From Novilysobacter_A longmucuonensis (lineage in GTDB: Bacteria; Pseudomonadota; Gammaproteobacteria; Xanthomonadales; Xanthomonadaceae): a stretch of 64,000 bases of DNA. The stretch covers positions 186,001 to 250,000 of the forward strand of contig NZ_JBJMAW010000004.1 in the NCBI RefSeq assembly GCF_046600735.1. Direction: 5' to 3'. Below are positions 54,798-62,113 of this stretch, one piece after another (the first letter of the stretch is position 1; each line of letters starts with the position of its first letter). Made by a program: the position numbers and the translations under genes. Under the pieces are notes generated by a model. It made no database searches, was not told the origin of the DNA, and saw only the letters and a list, made by a program, of their open reading frames with translations.

Positions 54798-55286
54798 ATG
54801 GAAAATCGACCGCCATTCGAAGATCACTACAAGCGCGCCATAGCTCCCGTCGTTCGACGGATAGATGAGCGCTACTGGGAGAAAACGCGCGGTACAACGC
54901 TTGGTGGCGCTGGCCTATCAACCGCCATTGTTTTTCTCCTTACGCAGATTGGCCTCAAGAGCGGCGCCTTGAGCATCTCTTTCTTCTGCGCAGCAATAGC
55001 AATTCCGGTTTGGCTAGCACTTTGGCAAGTGGGCGAGGCCTACTCTTTTCATGGCAATGCCTCACACGGCCACTTTTCTAAGCTGCACGGATCTGGCGTC
55101 GGCGTGTCAATATTTTTCTTCGGGGGCTTGCTGTTGCTCGTCAGCTTTGTCGCGCTGATCTGGCACTTTTCAATTCTTGCTGCTTTGGCATTCCTTGTCG
55201 GCAGTGTGGCAATGGTCATCTTTGTTTACAGGCACCATACGGCGGTGCGCGTCTGGGTAGAGCAGAACAACCCGGATGGTGTCTAA
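54798..55286 (+). CDS. Cassette 1: four-helix membrane protein, unknown
   Basis: Not recognised. The 162-residue product has a soluble N-terminal 30 residues and four predicted membrane helices (about 33-52, 56-77, 100-122, 124-144), ending in a short basic tail. The ATG at 54,798 lies 3 bases past the attI heptamer, leaving almost no room for a ribosome binding site. The stop TAA is part of attC1 (GTCTAAC). As the first cassette it should be the best expressed from an attI-proximal promoter. Confidence 0.75.
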   Translation: MENRPPFEDHYKRAIAPVVRRIDERYWEKTRGTTLGGAGLSTAIVFLLTQIGLKSGALSISFFCAAIAIPVWLALWQVGEAYSFHGNASHGHFSKLHGSGVGVSIFFFGGLLLLVSFVALIWHFSILAALAFLVGSVAMVIFVYRHHTAVRVWVEQNNPDGV

Positions 55287-55340
55287 CAATTCATTCAAGC
55301 CGAAGCCGCTTCGCGGCTCGGCTTAATTCAGGCGTTAGCC
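55281..55340 (+). other. attC1 (short, 60 bp)
   Basis: GTCTAAC ... GTTAGCC, with the compact palindrome AAGCCGAAGCCGCTTCGCGG then CTCGGCTT in the centre. Ends cassette 1. Confidence 0.92.
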
Positions 55341-55355
55341 GTGAATGGAGGTTCA

Positions 55356-56225
55356 ATGCGATTCGCAGCAATAGACGTCGAAACCGCTAATGCTGACCTC
55401 TCCAGCATTTGCCAGGTAGGTGTCGCATTCTTCCAAGACGGGAAGCAGGTCGATTCTTGGTCTTCGCTCGTAGACCCAGAAGATGAGTTTGATGGCTTCA
55501 ATGTTTTAATCCATGGCATAGACGAGCGAGCCGTTGTTGGCGCTCCAAAATGGCCGGCTGTAGCGGCGGAGATACACGTCTTGGTTACGGGCTCAGTTGT
55601 TGCTTGCCACACCCCATTTGATCGCGCGGCGACCACATTGGCGTGTGACAAGTACGGGCTGCAGCCGTTTGATTGTCGCTGGCTTGATACGGCCCGTGTC
55701 GTACGTCGCGCATGGCCAGAAAAATTTTCAACGACTGGTTATGGCTTACGCAAGGTAGCCAAATTTCTCGGCATTGATTTCAAGCATCACGATGCATTAG
55801 AGGACGCCCGCGCTGCGGGCGAAGTGCTGTGCAGGGCAAGTGCTCATGCAGGACTGACTGTAGATGATTGGTGTGCTCGGGTGCTGCGTCCAATCGACCC
55901 AACCTCGGACCAACCAATAACCCGCAACGGAAGCGCTGAAGGCCCCCTTTTTGGAAACGTTGCAGTGTTTACGGGCTCACTAACCATCCCACGCCGAGAG
56001 GCCGCTGATCTAGCTGCAAGAGCTGGATGTGATGTGGCTGCCTCCGTGACAAAGATAACTACATTGCTCATTGTCGGTGACCAAGACATCTCCAAGCTCA
56101 ACGGAAAGTCCAAGAGCTCTAAACACCTCAAGGCTGAGGACTTGATAGGTCAAGGCTGCTCCATCCGAGTTCTCCGTGAGTCTGACTTCCAGAGTATTGT
56201 TGTGGCTCAGGCGGTTCACGGCTAA
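55356..56225 (+). CDS. Cassette 2: DEDDh 3'-5' exonuclease fused to a BRCT domain
   Basis: A 289-residue protein. The N-terminal DnaQ-like exonuclease has ExoI FAAIDVETANAD (Asp and Glu), ExoII around HTPFDRAATTLA (Asp), and ExoIII HHDALEDARAAGEVL (His, Asp). The C-terminal BRCT domain (about residues 198-285) has GNVAVFTGSLTIPRREAADL, AARAGCDVAASVTKITTLLIV and the final conserved aromatic replaced by DFQSIVVA. Exonuclease-BRCT fusions of this layout are stand-alone DNA-processing proteins in other bacteria. The ATG at 55,356 was chosen over GTG 55,341. The stop is the attC2 TAA. Confidence 0.88.
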   Translation: MRFAAIDVETANADLSSICQVGVAFFQDGKQVDSWSSLVDPEDEFDGFNVLIHGIDERAVVGAPKWPAVAAEIHVLVTGSVVACHTPFDRAATTLACDKYGLQPFDCRWLDTARVVRRAWPEKFSTTGYGLRKVAKFLGIDFKHHDALEDARAAGEVLCRASAHAGLTVDDWCARVLRPIDPTSDQPITRNGSAEGPLFGNVAVFTGSLTIPRREAADLAARAGCDVAASVTKITTLLIVGDQDISKLNGKSKSSKHLKAEDLIGQGCSIRVLRESDFQSIVVAQAVHG

Positions 56226-56336
56226 CAATTCATTCAAGCCGAACCCGCTTCGTCGCTTCGTTCAAATGTCTCGTTGTTCCGTTGCAGCAACTCACCGACT
56301 TGCACGTTGCGGGTCGGCTTAATTCAGGCGTTAGAT
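56219..56336 (+). other. attC2 (long)
   Basis: About 118 bp, GGCTAAC...GTTAGAT, with the TCGTTGTTCCGTTGCAGCAA-type centre. Confidence 0.9.
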
Positions 56337-56341
56337 CTGCT

Positions 56342-56956
56342 ATGGAACTTTCTTGGCCCGTCATTAAAGAAGCGTTCTTCGCTGTCGGGTCTGCGGCGGG
56401 CGTCGTCGCGCTATTTCGACCGGTACTAGACAAGAAGCACCAACGGGACGTCGAGCGCGCTGAGCGCATCTTGACAATCCTTCCAGAGCAACTCGTCGTC
56501 GACCTTGAGTCGTCCCTGTATCAATCGCGCCTCGTCCCAGAGTGGATGTTTCAACCACTTGACCAACTTGCGCATGAGGTACGGACAAACCAAGACCATA
56601 TCCGGTTCTCAGGCCCGCTGAAGAATGCGCTGCGCCGCGAATTGGTAGCGTTGCTGGAGGCATACAAGAACCTCCGAGAACTTGTGCAGGTGCCGGAGTG
56701 GGAGCCTCGTAGCAGAGAGGAAAGTGATGGCACCTCCACGTACTATTGGGACTTTAATAAGGAAGCATTTCAGGATGAGAGCGGCATTCCCCAGAGTTAT
56801 GCACAGCATCTTGATAAGTGCGTAGATCATGCGCGTAGCATTGCCCGCGCATACCAGCGATTCCAAATTACCGCCGAAATGCATCTTCTTGAAGTGCCAG
56901 TTTCTCGTTGGCTGCTGCCGCGGCGGTATAGCGCGCACGGCGTGGCGCAGATCTAA
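56342..56956 (+). CDS. Cassette 3: unknown helical protein with weak N-terminal hydrophobic segment
   Basis: Not recognised. The 204-residue product has a weak hydrophobic stretch (about residues 9-25) and then an all-helical, charged body (VERAERILTILPEQLVVDLES...). Trp-rich patches are EWMFQPLDQL and VPEWEPRS. No catalytic motif is seen. The ATG at 56,342 lies 5 bases past the attC2 end; the frame is also open through attC2 but that is not a plausible start. The stop is the attC3 TAA. Confidence 0.7.
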   Translation: MELSWPVIKEAFFAVGSAAGVVALFRPVLDKKHQRDVERAERILTILPEQLVVDLESSLYQSRLVPEWMFQPLDQLAHEVRTNQDHIRFSGPLKNALRRELVALLEAYKNLRELVQVPEWEPRSREESDGTSTYYWDFNKEAFQDESGIPQSYAQHLDKCVDHARSIARAYQRFQITAEMHLLEVPVSRWLLPRRYSAHGVAQI

Positions 56957-57067
56957 CAATTCATTCAAGCCGAACCCGCTTCGTCGCTCCGTTCAAATGT
57001 GTCGTTGTTCCATTGCAACAGCTCACCGGCTCGCACGTTGCGGGTCGGCTTAATTCAGGCGTTAGGC
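56951..57067 (+). other. attC3 (long)
   Basis: 117 bp, ATCTAAC...GTTAGGC, the type-A centre (TGTCGTTGTTCCATTGCAAC). Confidence 0.92.
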
Positions 57068-57106
57068 CGCACATCTAGCTTCTCTGTCGATCTATGGAGA
57101 TATCCC

Positions 57107-57433
57107 ATGCCAAAATTCATTGCCATTGGTTACGGTGACCGCGAAGGTTATGACCGCACAGCCAAGACGGTTCGAGATACGGCTCACGCACATGACAAAG
57201 TGCTGCAAGAAGGCGGAGCTTTGATGGGAAGTGCGGGACCTCCTGAGCAGGTCCGCAATCACGAGGCTGGCCATGTCCAGACGGAGAGTGGCCCCTACAT
57301 GGCTTCACAACTCCCCGTCGCTGGATTTACTGTAATCGAGGCGCCCACTATTGCTGAGGCCATAGAGATGATGTCGCAAACTCCATGCGCTGTCGCATAC
57401 GGGGTCGTTGAGGTTTGGCCGCTCAAACAGTGA
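57107..57433 (+). CDS. Cassette 4: YCII-like domain protein
   Basis: A 108-residue protein resembling YCII-related/DGPF-type small dimeric ferredoxin-fold proteins: MPKFIAIGYGDREGYDRTA at the start, AHDKVLQEGGALMGSAGPPEQVRNHE, GPYMASQLPVAGFTVIEAPTIAEAIEMMSQTPCA and GVVEVWPL at the end. Some relatives are enzymes, many are of unknown role. It has a 40-base leader after attC3 with GGAGAT before the ATG. The stop TGA is 50 bases before attC4, so this cassette has its own stop. Confidence 0.82.
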   Translation: MPKFIAIGYGDREGYDRTAKTVRDTAHAHDKVLQEGGALMGSAGPPEQVRNHEAGHVQTESGPYMASQLPVAGFTVIEAPTIAEAIEMMSQTPCAVAYGVVEVWPLKQ

Positions 57434-57483
57434 CGGCGAGAAGCTGATCAATCCGCCGCGTGATATGGCTGTCAAGGCAGCGC

Positions 57484-57600
57484 GGCCTAACAATTCATTC
57501 AAGCCGAACCCGCTTCGTTGCTTGACTCAAATGTGTCGTTGCTCCATTGCAACGACTCACCGATCAGCAGGTTGCGGGTCGGCTTAATTCAGGCGTTAGG
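57484..57600 (+). other. attC4 (long)
   Basis: 117 bp, GCCTAAC...GTTAGGC, type-A centre. Confidence 0.92.
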
Positions 57601-57622
57601 CCTCATCTCAAGGAGTACATGG

Positions 57623-57841
57623 ATGGACCGGGCAAAGAGCTTGCAAACACTTGGTTTCATTTTCCTCGCATTCGGTGCATCTTTCCTTGCAGTGGGCGTT
57701 GCAACGCAAATGCTCGTGTTTACCGTCTTAGGTCCGTCTTTCATGGCGCTTGGCATTGTGTTCCTTGCCACGTCCAAAGTGCGTGACAAACCGCTTGCCG
57801 TTGGGGCTCAAAAGCCGCAAGCACCAGACGGTGAGGCCTAA
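57623..57841 (+). CDS. Cassette 5: two-helix small membrane protein, unknown
   Basis: Not recognised. The 72-residue product has two adjacent membrane helices (about residues 10-28 and 30-49, Phe/Ala/Gly-rich) and a short Lys/Pro-rich tail ending Gly-Glu-Ala. AGGAG is 8 bases before the ATG at 57,623. An overlapping ATG four bases upstream opens another frame without hydrophobic pattern and was rejected. The stop is the attC5 TAA. Confidence 0.72.
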   Translation: MDRAKSLQTLGFIFLAFGASFLAVGVATQMLVFTVLGPSFMALGIVFLATSKVRDKPLAVGAQKPQAPDGEA

Positions 57842-57952
57842 CAATTCATTCAAGCCGAACCCGCTTCGTCGCTTCGTTGATCTGTGTCGCTGATGTTGCT
57901 GCACAAGCTCACGGGCAACGCGTTGCGGGTCGGCTTAATTCAGGCGTTAGGC
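57836..57952 (+). other. attC5 (long)
   Basis: 117 bp, GCCTAAC...GTTAGGC; the centre differs (TCTGTGTCGCTGATGTTGCT). Confidence 0.92.
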
Positions 57953-57955
57953 CTC

Positions 57956-58201
57956 ATGGGCAGCATCCTTGCATTTGCAGCGTGGGTACTACTTGCAGCG
58001 TTGGCTGTCTATTGCCTGTGGCATGGCGGGCGAGCCCTGCTGACGGGAACTGTGGACTCCCCAACTGCACTAAGCTCGGGACTCACCAAGCGCTCGGAAG
58101 CCCCCTTTAGCTTTTGGGTTCAAGTCGGCTTTTGGCTTGTCGGCGCTGCGATCATTGGCTACAACGTGGTTAGCTGGGCTCTCAACGCAACTGAGGCCTA
58201 A
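57956..58201 (+). CDS. Cassette 6: two-helix small membrane protein, unknown
   Basis: Not recognised. The 81-residue product has two membrane helices (about residues 4-22 and 52-73) with a polar loop (GGRALLTGTVDSP...LTKRSEAP). The ATG starts only 3 bases after GTTAGGC of attC5, so the AGG of attC may stand in for a ribosome binding site. It ends Thr-Glu-Ala at the attC6 TAA. Confidence 0.7.
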   Translation: MGSILAFAAWVLLAALAVYCLWHGGRALLTGTVDSPTALSSGLTKRSEAPFSFWVQVGFWLVGAAIIGYNVVSWALNATEA

Positions 58202-58312
58202 CAATTCGTTCAAGCCGAACCCGCTTCGTCGCTTCGTTGAAATGTGTCGTCGCTCCATTGCTACAACTCACCGGCTCGCACGTTGCGGGTCGGCTTAATT
58301 CAGGCGTTAGGT
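58196..58312 (+). other. attC6 (long)
   Basis: 117 bp, GCCTAAC...GTTAGGT, type-A-like centre (TGTGTCGTCGCTCCATTGCT). Confidence 0.92.
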
Positions 58313-58329
58313 GTCACAGGGGACATCAC

Positions 58330-58692
58330 ATGGAAGCCGATATTGCGCAAATCAAAATCCTTCTTTGGGTCATCCTCGGGGTGTTGGCCTTCTTCGTTGC
58401 AAGCAACATCCTCTGCCACATCTTCAATTGTGGCCGCCCGCGTGATGACAGGTTCGGTGACCTCTGGCAGAAAGGCCAGATTGACGACCTGATCGCTAAG
58501 ACACGACTTCGGCTTCAAGAGCATCCGCATGACATCTCCGCGCTCTACTTTGGGGCTAAAGCATTGGCAGCTACCGGGCTACACGACAGCGCCAGGGCAT
58601 ACATCAAGCGACTCATGCTCATAGAGCCTACGTTGCATCACGATTGCAAAGAGCAGTTAGACGCCATAGACAGAATGGCAAGTGACACCTAA
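58330..58692 (+). CDS. Cassette 7: membrane-anchored TPR-like protein, unknown
   Basis: The 120-residue product has one N-terminal membrane helix (about residues 9-29) and then a helical domain with TPR-like character (DLIAKTRLRLQEHPHDISAL, YFGAKALAATGLHDSARAYIKRLMLIEPTLH). The pattern (small-small-Ala, Pro at helix ends) suggests two repeats. It could be a membrane-tethered scaffold. The start codon 17 bases after attC6 is preceded by GGGGAC. The stop is the attC7 TAA (ACCTAAC). Confidence 0.72.
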   Translation: MEADIAQIKILLWVILGVLAFFVASNILCHIFNCGRPRDDRFGDLWQKGQIDDLIAKTRLRLQEHPHDISALYFGAKALAATGLHDSARAYIKRLMLIEPTLHHDCKEQLDAIDRMASDT

Positions 58693-58803
58693 CAATTCAT
58701 TCAAGCCGAACCCGCTTCGTCGCTTCGGTCAAATGTGTCGTTGTTCAATTTCAGCAACTCACCGATCAGCGCGTTGCGGGTCGGCTTAATTCAGGCGTTA
58801 GGC
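58687..58803 (+). other. attC7 (long)
   Basis: 117 bp, ACCTAAC...GTTAGGC, type-A centre. Confidence 0.92.
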
Positions 58804-58816
58804 CCCGGAACAGACC

Positions 58817-59341
58817 ATGCGATGCTCCATGGCAGGAAAAGCAATGAACGACTCGTCCGATGGGATCTGGGATGACGGCGAATGGATAAGTTGGAATTAC
58901 ATCAATGAGCACCTTGAAGAGCAGGAGCTACGCGCGGAGTACCCCAGCGCGAGCATTGACCTGATACGGGCCTTCGAAGATTTGGTTGGTGTTGCTGTGA
59001 CCTACAAAGAACTGACAGGCCGCTACCTGCAAATTTGGGGAGAGCTTGGCGAGTTCTATGCAGAGATCAAGTACGGCCTAAAGCGCCACAGAGCGCATGC
59101 CCCGGGGTCGGATGGGAAGCTCGGGAACGACTTCGTTGAGGTCAAAACCATCTCACCTGAAAAAGGCGGTAGCTGTGTCCTGGTTAAACGTGCCGGCAAC
59201 TTCAACAAGCTCCTCGTAGTCAGGATTTCGCAGGACTTCGAGTTTGAGGCTCGCGTGGTAGATCGTAAGAGCATGCGCAAAGGCACTGGAAAGCACGCGC
59301 GAGTCAATTGGGGTGCGCACGGTGAGCCGGCCGGTGCCTAA
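58817..59341 (+). CDS. Cassette 8: possible PD-(D/E)XK-fold protein
   Basis: A 174-residue soluble protein of no recognised family. After an acidic N-terminus (SSDGIWDDGEWISW), GELGEFYAEIKYGLKRH is followed by PGSDGKLGNDFVEVKTISPEKG and VLVKRAGNFNKLLVVRIS. The spacing Glu ... Asp-x(2)-Glu-x-Lys (NDFVEVK) and following strand resembles the restriction-endonuclease-like fold. That is inference from pattern only. In-frame ATGs at 58,829 and 58,844 are alternative starts. It ends at the attC8 TAA. Confidence 0.65.
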   Translation: MRCSMAGKAMNDSSDGIWDDGEWISWNYINEHLEEQELRAEYPSASIDLIRAFEDLVGVAVTYKELTGRYLQIWGELGEFYAEIKYGLKRHRAHAPGSDGKLGNDFVEVKTISPEKGGSCVLVKRAGNFNKLLVVRISQDFEFEARVVDRKSMRKGTGKHARVNWGAHGEPAGA

Positions 59342-59452
59342 CAATTCATTCAAGCCGAACCCGCTTCGCGGCTTCGGCAGCACTGTCGCATCGGCAAGCG
59401 CGTTGCTCTCCTGTTCTTCGCGCTGCGGGTCGGCTTAATTCAGGCGTTAGGC
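59336..59452 (+). other. attC8 (long, type-B centre)
   Basis: 117 bp, GCCTAAC...GTTAGGC, with centre GCAAGCGCGTTGCTCTCCTG then TTCTTCGCGCTGC, clearly different from type A. Confidence 0.92.
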
Positions 59453-59455
59453 CTC

Positions 59456-59725
59456 ATGTCCAGAGTTCGGCGAACTGTTGAAAATGCCTTGGGATACGCT
59501 CTGTTCGTGGCTGCGGCCGTTGGTGTCGTTGCTTGGAACACCAGAGAAAAGTGCCTTGCTGGTGTTGGCCTACTTCCAGATCTTGGCTTTGGTTGCCCCA
59601 GTCCTAAGACGCTAGTAGTTGCAGTCGCGATTCTCTCAGCGGCTGTCTTTGTTGGGACAGCAGTGCGAGCTTTCTGCGACAGCCGTGTCGTTGCGGAACA
59701 ATCGGAGCACAGCCGTGAGGCCTAA
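59456..59725 (+). CDS. Cassette 9: two-helix small membrane protein, unknown
   Basis: Not recognised. The 89-residue product has a basic N-terminus, membrane helices near residues 13-27 and 51-71, and a loop with two cysteines (REKCLAGVGLLPDLGFGCPSP) that may be periplasmic and disulfide-bonded. The ATG is 3 bases past attC8 (GTTAGGCCTCATG). It ends Arg-Glu-Ala at the attC9 TAA. Confidence 0.7.
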   Translation: MSRVRRTVENALGYALFVAAAVGVVAWNTREKCLAGVGLLPDLGFGCPSPKTLVVAVAILSAAVFVGTAVRAFCDSRVVAEQSEHSREA

Positions 59726-59836
59726 CAATTCATTCAAGCCGAACCCGCTTCGTCGCTTCGTTCAAATGTGTCGTTGTTCCACTGCAACAACTCACCGACT
59801 GGCACGTTGCGGGTCGGCTTAATTCAGGCGTTAGGC
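59720..59836 (+). other. attC9 (long)
   Basis: 117 bp, GCCTAAC...GTTAGGC, type-A centre (CCACTGCAACAACTCACCGA). Confidence 0.92.
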
Positions 59837-59855
59837 GGCTTGTCAGGCAACGTCG

Positions 59856-60257
59856 ATGATTGAAGCCCTTGCTCTCACCGTTGTCGTGCTCACCGGGCTC
59901 TACTTCATTGCGCTGGCGGTCGTGTCGCTGTTCTGCCCCGCCCAGGCCAATCGCTTCTTGCTCGGGTTCGCTGGCTCTGCGCTAGCTCACTACACGGAGC
60001 TGTTCTTGCGCTTTATGGTCGGTGCCGCACTCGTACTTCACGCGCCTCGCATGCTTTTGCCGGGTGCTTTTACGGTCTTTGGCTGGGTTCTGCTCGTCAC
60101 TACGGCCTGCCTTTTACTCGTTCCGTGGCGGTGGCATCATCGCTTTGCCCAACAAGCTGTGCCTCGGGCAACTCGCCACATCACATTGGTGGGCTTGGCC
60201 TCGTTGGCAATTGGTGGCTTCACCTTGGCGGCAGTTATACGTGGCAGCGCCGCCTAA
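59856..60257 (+). CDS. Cassette 10: four-helix membrane protein, unknown
   Basis: Not recognised. The 133-residue product has four predicted membrane helices covering most of its length (about residues 2-26, 38-62, 67-91 and 107-128), with a Trp/Arg/His cytoplasmic loop (PWRWHHRFAQQAVPRATRH). The layout resembles small multipass proteins of unknown function. It ends Ser-Ala-Ala at the attC10 TAA. Confidence 0.72.
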   Translation: MIEALALTVVVLTGLYFIALAVVSLFCPAQANRFLLGFAGSALAHYTELFLRFMVGAALVLHAPRMLLPGAFTVFGWVLLVTTACLLLVPWRWHHRFAQQAVPRATRHITLVGLASLAIGGFTLAAVIRGSAA

Positions 60258-60366
60258 CAATTCATTCAAGCCGAACCCGCTTCGTTCCTTCGTTCAAATG
60301 TGTTGTTGTTCCATCTCACAACTCACCGACTGACACGTGCGGGTCGGCTTAATTCAGGCGTTAGGC
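60252..60366 (+). other. attC10 (long)
   Basis: 115 bp, GCCTAAC...GTTAGGC; type-A centre with a two-base shorter arm. Confidence 0.92.
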
Positions 60367-60370
60367 GGCT

Positions 60371-60658
60371 ATGGCTACTGACTCGCAAGATGTCACGGAC
60401 AAGTGGGCGCGCCGAGGTGTGTGCTTCCTCGTTATAGGACTCGGCGCATTCTTCGCCTACTTCAACGAATCCTACGGCTGGATTGCGCAGCCTGAGTACT
60501 TTCGCCTGAGCGACTTGTGGTTCAACCCGGTGGAGCCGTACATTCGGCTGTACCTCCCAGGCATAGTTGTTGCGCTTGGTGTGATTTTTCTTGGGGCTTC
60601 TTGCTACAGCTTCCATCGTTTTGCCAAAGCAGACGCAGCGGGCGGGTCCGCCGCCTAA
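60371..60658 (+). CDS. Cassette 11: two-helix small membrane protein, unknown
   Basis: Not recognised. The 95-residue product has helices near residues 15-30 and 61-81 separated by an aromatic periplasmic-type loop (NESYGWIAQPEYFRLSDLWF). The ATG is 4 bases after the attC10 end. It ends Gly-Ser-Ala-Ala at the attC11 TAA. Confidence 0.7.
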   Translation: MATDSQDVTDKWARRGVCFLVIGLGAFFAYFNESYGWIAQPEYFRLSDLWFNPVEPYIRLYLPGIVVALGVIFLGASCYSFHRFAKADAAGGSAA

Positions 60659-60769
60659 CAATTCATTCAAGCCGAACCCGCTTCACGGCTTCGGCAACAC
60701 CGCCGCATCGGCAAGCGCGTCGTGTTCCTGTTCTTCGCGCTGCGGGTCGGCTTAATTCAGGCGTTAGGC
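60653..60769 (+). other. attC11 (long, type-B centre)
   Basis: 117 bp, GCCTAAC...GTTAGGC, with the GCATCGGCAAGCGCGTCGTG then TTCCTGTTCTTCGCG centre. Confidence 0.92.
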
Positions 60770-60794
60770 CCCGCTCGCGACAAAGGGAGTTGCT

Positions 60795-61133
60795 GTGACT
60801 GACAAGCCAGGCAAGGATGAGGTCCAGATTGCTCTTGAAGCGCATGAGTACGCCTTTCGTCGCTACAAGAACGACAAGGCGCATGAGAGTAATCGGCATC
60901 CTTTTGGTAGCCCCAGCCGGGTCGAGGCAGATCTTTCGGAGATCGAGAAAGCCCACTTAGGCTTGCTACAAAGCACGCTTCAGGCTGCAATCGCCCAGCA
61001 GCACATCAACGCACTGGCGGAAAGCGCAAAAAGCAGCGATCGACTTGGTCGCAAAGTATTTTGGCTCAACGTCGTGGTCACAGTCTTGTCTGCAGTTGTC
61101 GCCGCCTCTGCTGTACTTGAGCTTTCGCAGTGA
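60795..61133 (+). CDS. Cassette 12: helical protein with C-terminal membrane anchor
   Basis: Not recognised. The 112-residue product has a charged helical N-terminal body (ALEAHEYAFRRYKNDKAHES, SEIEKAHLGLLQSTLQAAIA) and a single C-terminal helix (about residues 88-108). The GTG at 60,795 is preceded by GGGAG at good spacing. Tail-anchored topology is reminiscent of the 113-residue chromosomal protein at 8773-9114. Its TGA stop lies before attC12, so the ORF does not use the attC TAA. Confidence 0.72.
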   Translation: MTDKPGKDEVQIALEAHEYAFRRYKNDKAHESNRHPFGSPSRVEADLSEIEKAHLGLLQSTLQAAIAQQHINALAESAKSSDRLGRKVFWLNVVVTVLSAVVAASAVLELSQ

Positions 61134-61143
61134 ACCGGCCGGG

Positions 61144-61203
61144 GCCTAACAATTCATTCAAGCCGAACCCGCTTCGCGGGTCGGCTTAATTCAGGCGTTA
61201 GGC
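61144..61203 (+). other. attC12 (short, 60 bp)
   Basis: GCCTAAC...GTTAGGC with compact centre AAGCCGAACCCGCTTCGCGG; one of the three short sites. Confidence 0.93.
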
Positions 61204-61217
61204 GCGCAGGAGAGATC

Positions 61218-61604
61218 ATGGAACTCAAAGACTTTGTCGAAAACGCCAGTTCAGGAATCATTGATGGCTTAGTTGCAGCTCAAACTCGCGTTGCCGCACA
61301 CGGCGCCTACGTGAATCCCGGCAATCTCATGGGCTCAACAAGCGATAGAGGTGAGGCCGCGCTTTGGGACAATCGTACAAATAATTACGCTCGATCCATC
61401 AACTTCGACGTGGCACTTACCGTTCAAGACGGAACTAACGCAGGCGCAAAGATCGGTGTTGCTGCAGGCGTTTTCAATCTTGGAGCTGGTGGTTCAAGCC
61501 AAAACAGCAACACGGCAATCAATCGAGTTCAGTTCTCCGTTCCCGTCTTATTTCCGTCCAACAACCTGCCGGAAGAAGCGCGTCAGGCAAGGTATGCCAA
61601 GTAG
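61218..61604 (+). CDS. Cassette 13: small soluble protein, possibly trypco2-like
   Basis: A 128-residue protein: MELKDFVENASSGIIDGLVA at the start, a variable middle, then INFDVALTVQDGTNAGAKIGVAAGVFNLGAGG and a final NTAINRVQFSVPVLFPS. The helix-plus-beta layout with an ending FSVPVxxP resembles small proteins often encoded beside trypsin-like genes (trypco2-type domains), though I cannot confirm it. ATG 61,218 is preceded by AGGAGAG. It has its own TAG stop, upstream of attC13. Confidence 0.7.
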   Translation: MELKDFVENASSGIIDGLVAAQTRVAAHGAYVNPGNLMGSTSDRGEAALWDNRTNNYARSINFDVALTVQDGTNAGAKIGVAAGVFNLGAGGSSQNSNTAINRVQFSVPVLFPSNNLPEEARQARYAK

Positions 61605-61607
61605 CGC

Positions 61608-61724
61608 GCCTAACAATTCATTGAAGCCGAACCCGCTTCGTCACTCGGTTCAATGTTGTCGCTGGGGGCGTTGCGTCAGCTCTCGTGCATCGCGTTGCGG
61701 GTCGGCTTAATTCAGGCGTTAGGC
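61608..61724 (+). other. attC13 (long, variant centre)
   Basis: 117 bp, GCCTAAC...GTTAGGC; the left arm reads ATTCATTGAAGCC and the centre (GTCGCTGGGGGCGTTGCGTC) is unlike types A and B. Confidence 0.9.
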
Positions 61725-61746
61725 CTCACAGGAAAGGAAGTCGCAA

Positions 61747-61998
61747 ATGGGCACATCGTTTTGGGTACGTCGCTTCCTGTTGGTCTTCGGCATTGCTTTC
61801 ACCATCATTGCAGCTGCGCAACTGGTTCAGGGCGAGAGCCTTGATTACGCTGCAACTCAAGCTTTGCTCTGGGCAGCTATCTCGGCCAGCATTTTCACGG
61901 GCTCACGTATCTACCAGTCCCGCAAAGGCAAGCATTGCGCAATCTGCAACGACACACCGGAAATGCAGCAATCCAGTCACGAAGGCCGTGAGGCCTAA
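61747..61998 (+). CDS. Cassette 14: small membrane protein with CxxC tail, unknown
   Basis: Not recognised. The 83-residue product has two membrane helices (about residues 8-26 and 37-53) followed by a basic tail with HCAIC, a CxxC that could bind metal or be redox-active. AGGAAAG precedes the ATG. It ends Arg-Glu-Ala at the attC14 TAA, the same dictated ending as cassette 9. Confidence 0.7.
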   Translation: MGTSFWVRRFLLVFGIAFTIIAAAQLVQGESLDYAATQALLWAAISASIFTGSRIYQSRKGKHCAICNDTPEMQQSSHEGREA

Positions 61999-62109
61999 CA
62001 ATTCATTCAAGCCGAACCCGCCTCGCGGCTTCGGCAACACCGTCGCATCGGCAAGCGCGTCGCTCTCCTGTTCTTCGCGCTGCGGGTCGGCTTAATTCAG
62101 GCGTTAGGC
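61993..62109 (+). other. attC14 (long, type-B centre)
   Basis: 117 bp, GCCTAAC...GTTAGGC; the centre is nearly identical to attC8 and attC11. Confidence 0.92.
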
Positions 62110-62113
62110 CCCG

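Noticed and set aside
57619..57786. Overlapping frame from the ATG at 57,619 in cassette 5
   Set aside because: It lacks the hydrophobic pattern and ends before attC5; the +4 ATG frame ends exactly at the attC TAA.
56999..58244. Cassette ORFs starting inside attC (reading LRVGLIQALG or VAGRLNSGVR)
   Set aside because: attC happens to be open in several frames; starts just downstream give better N-termini and spacing.
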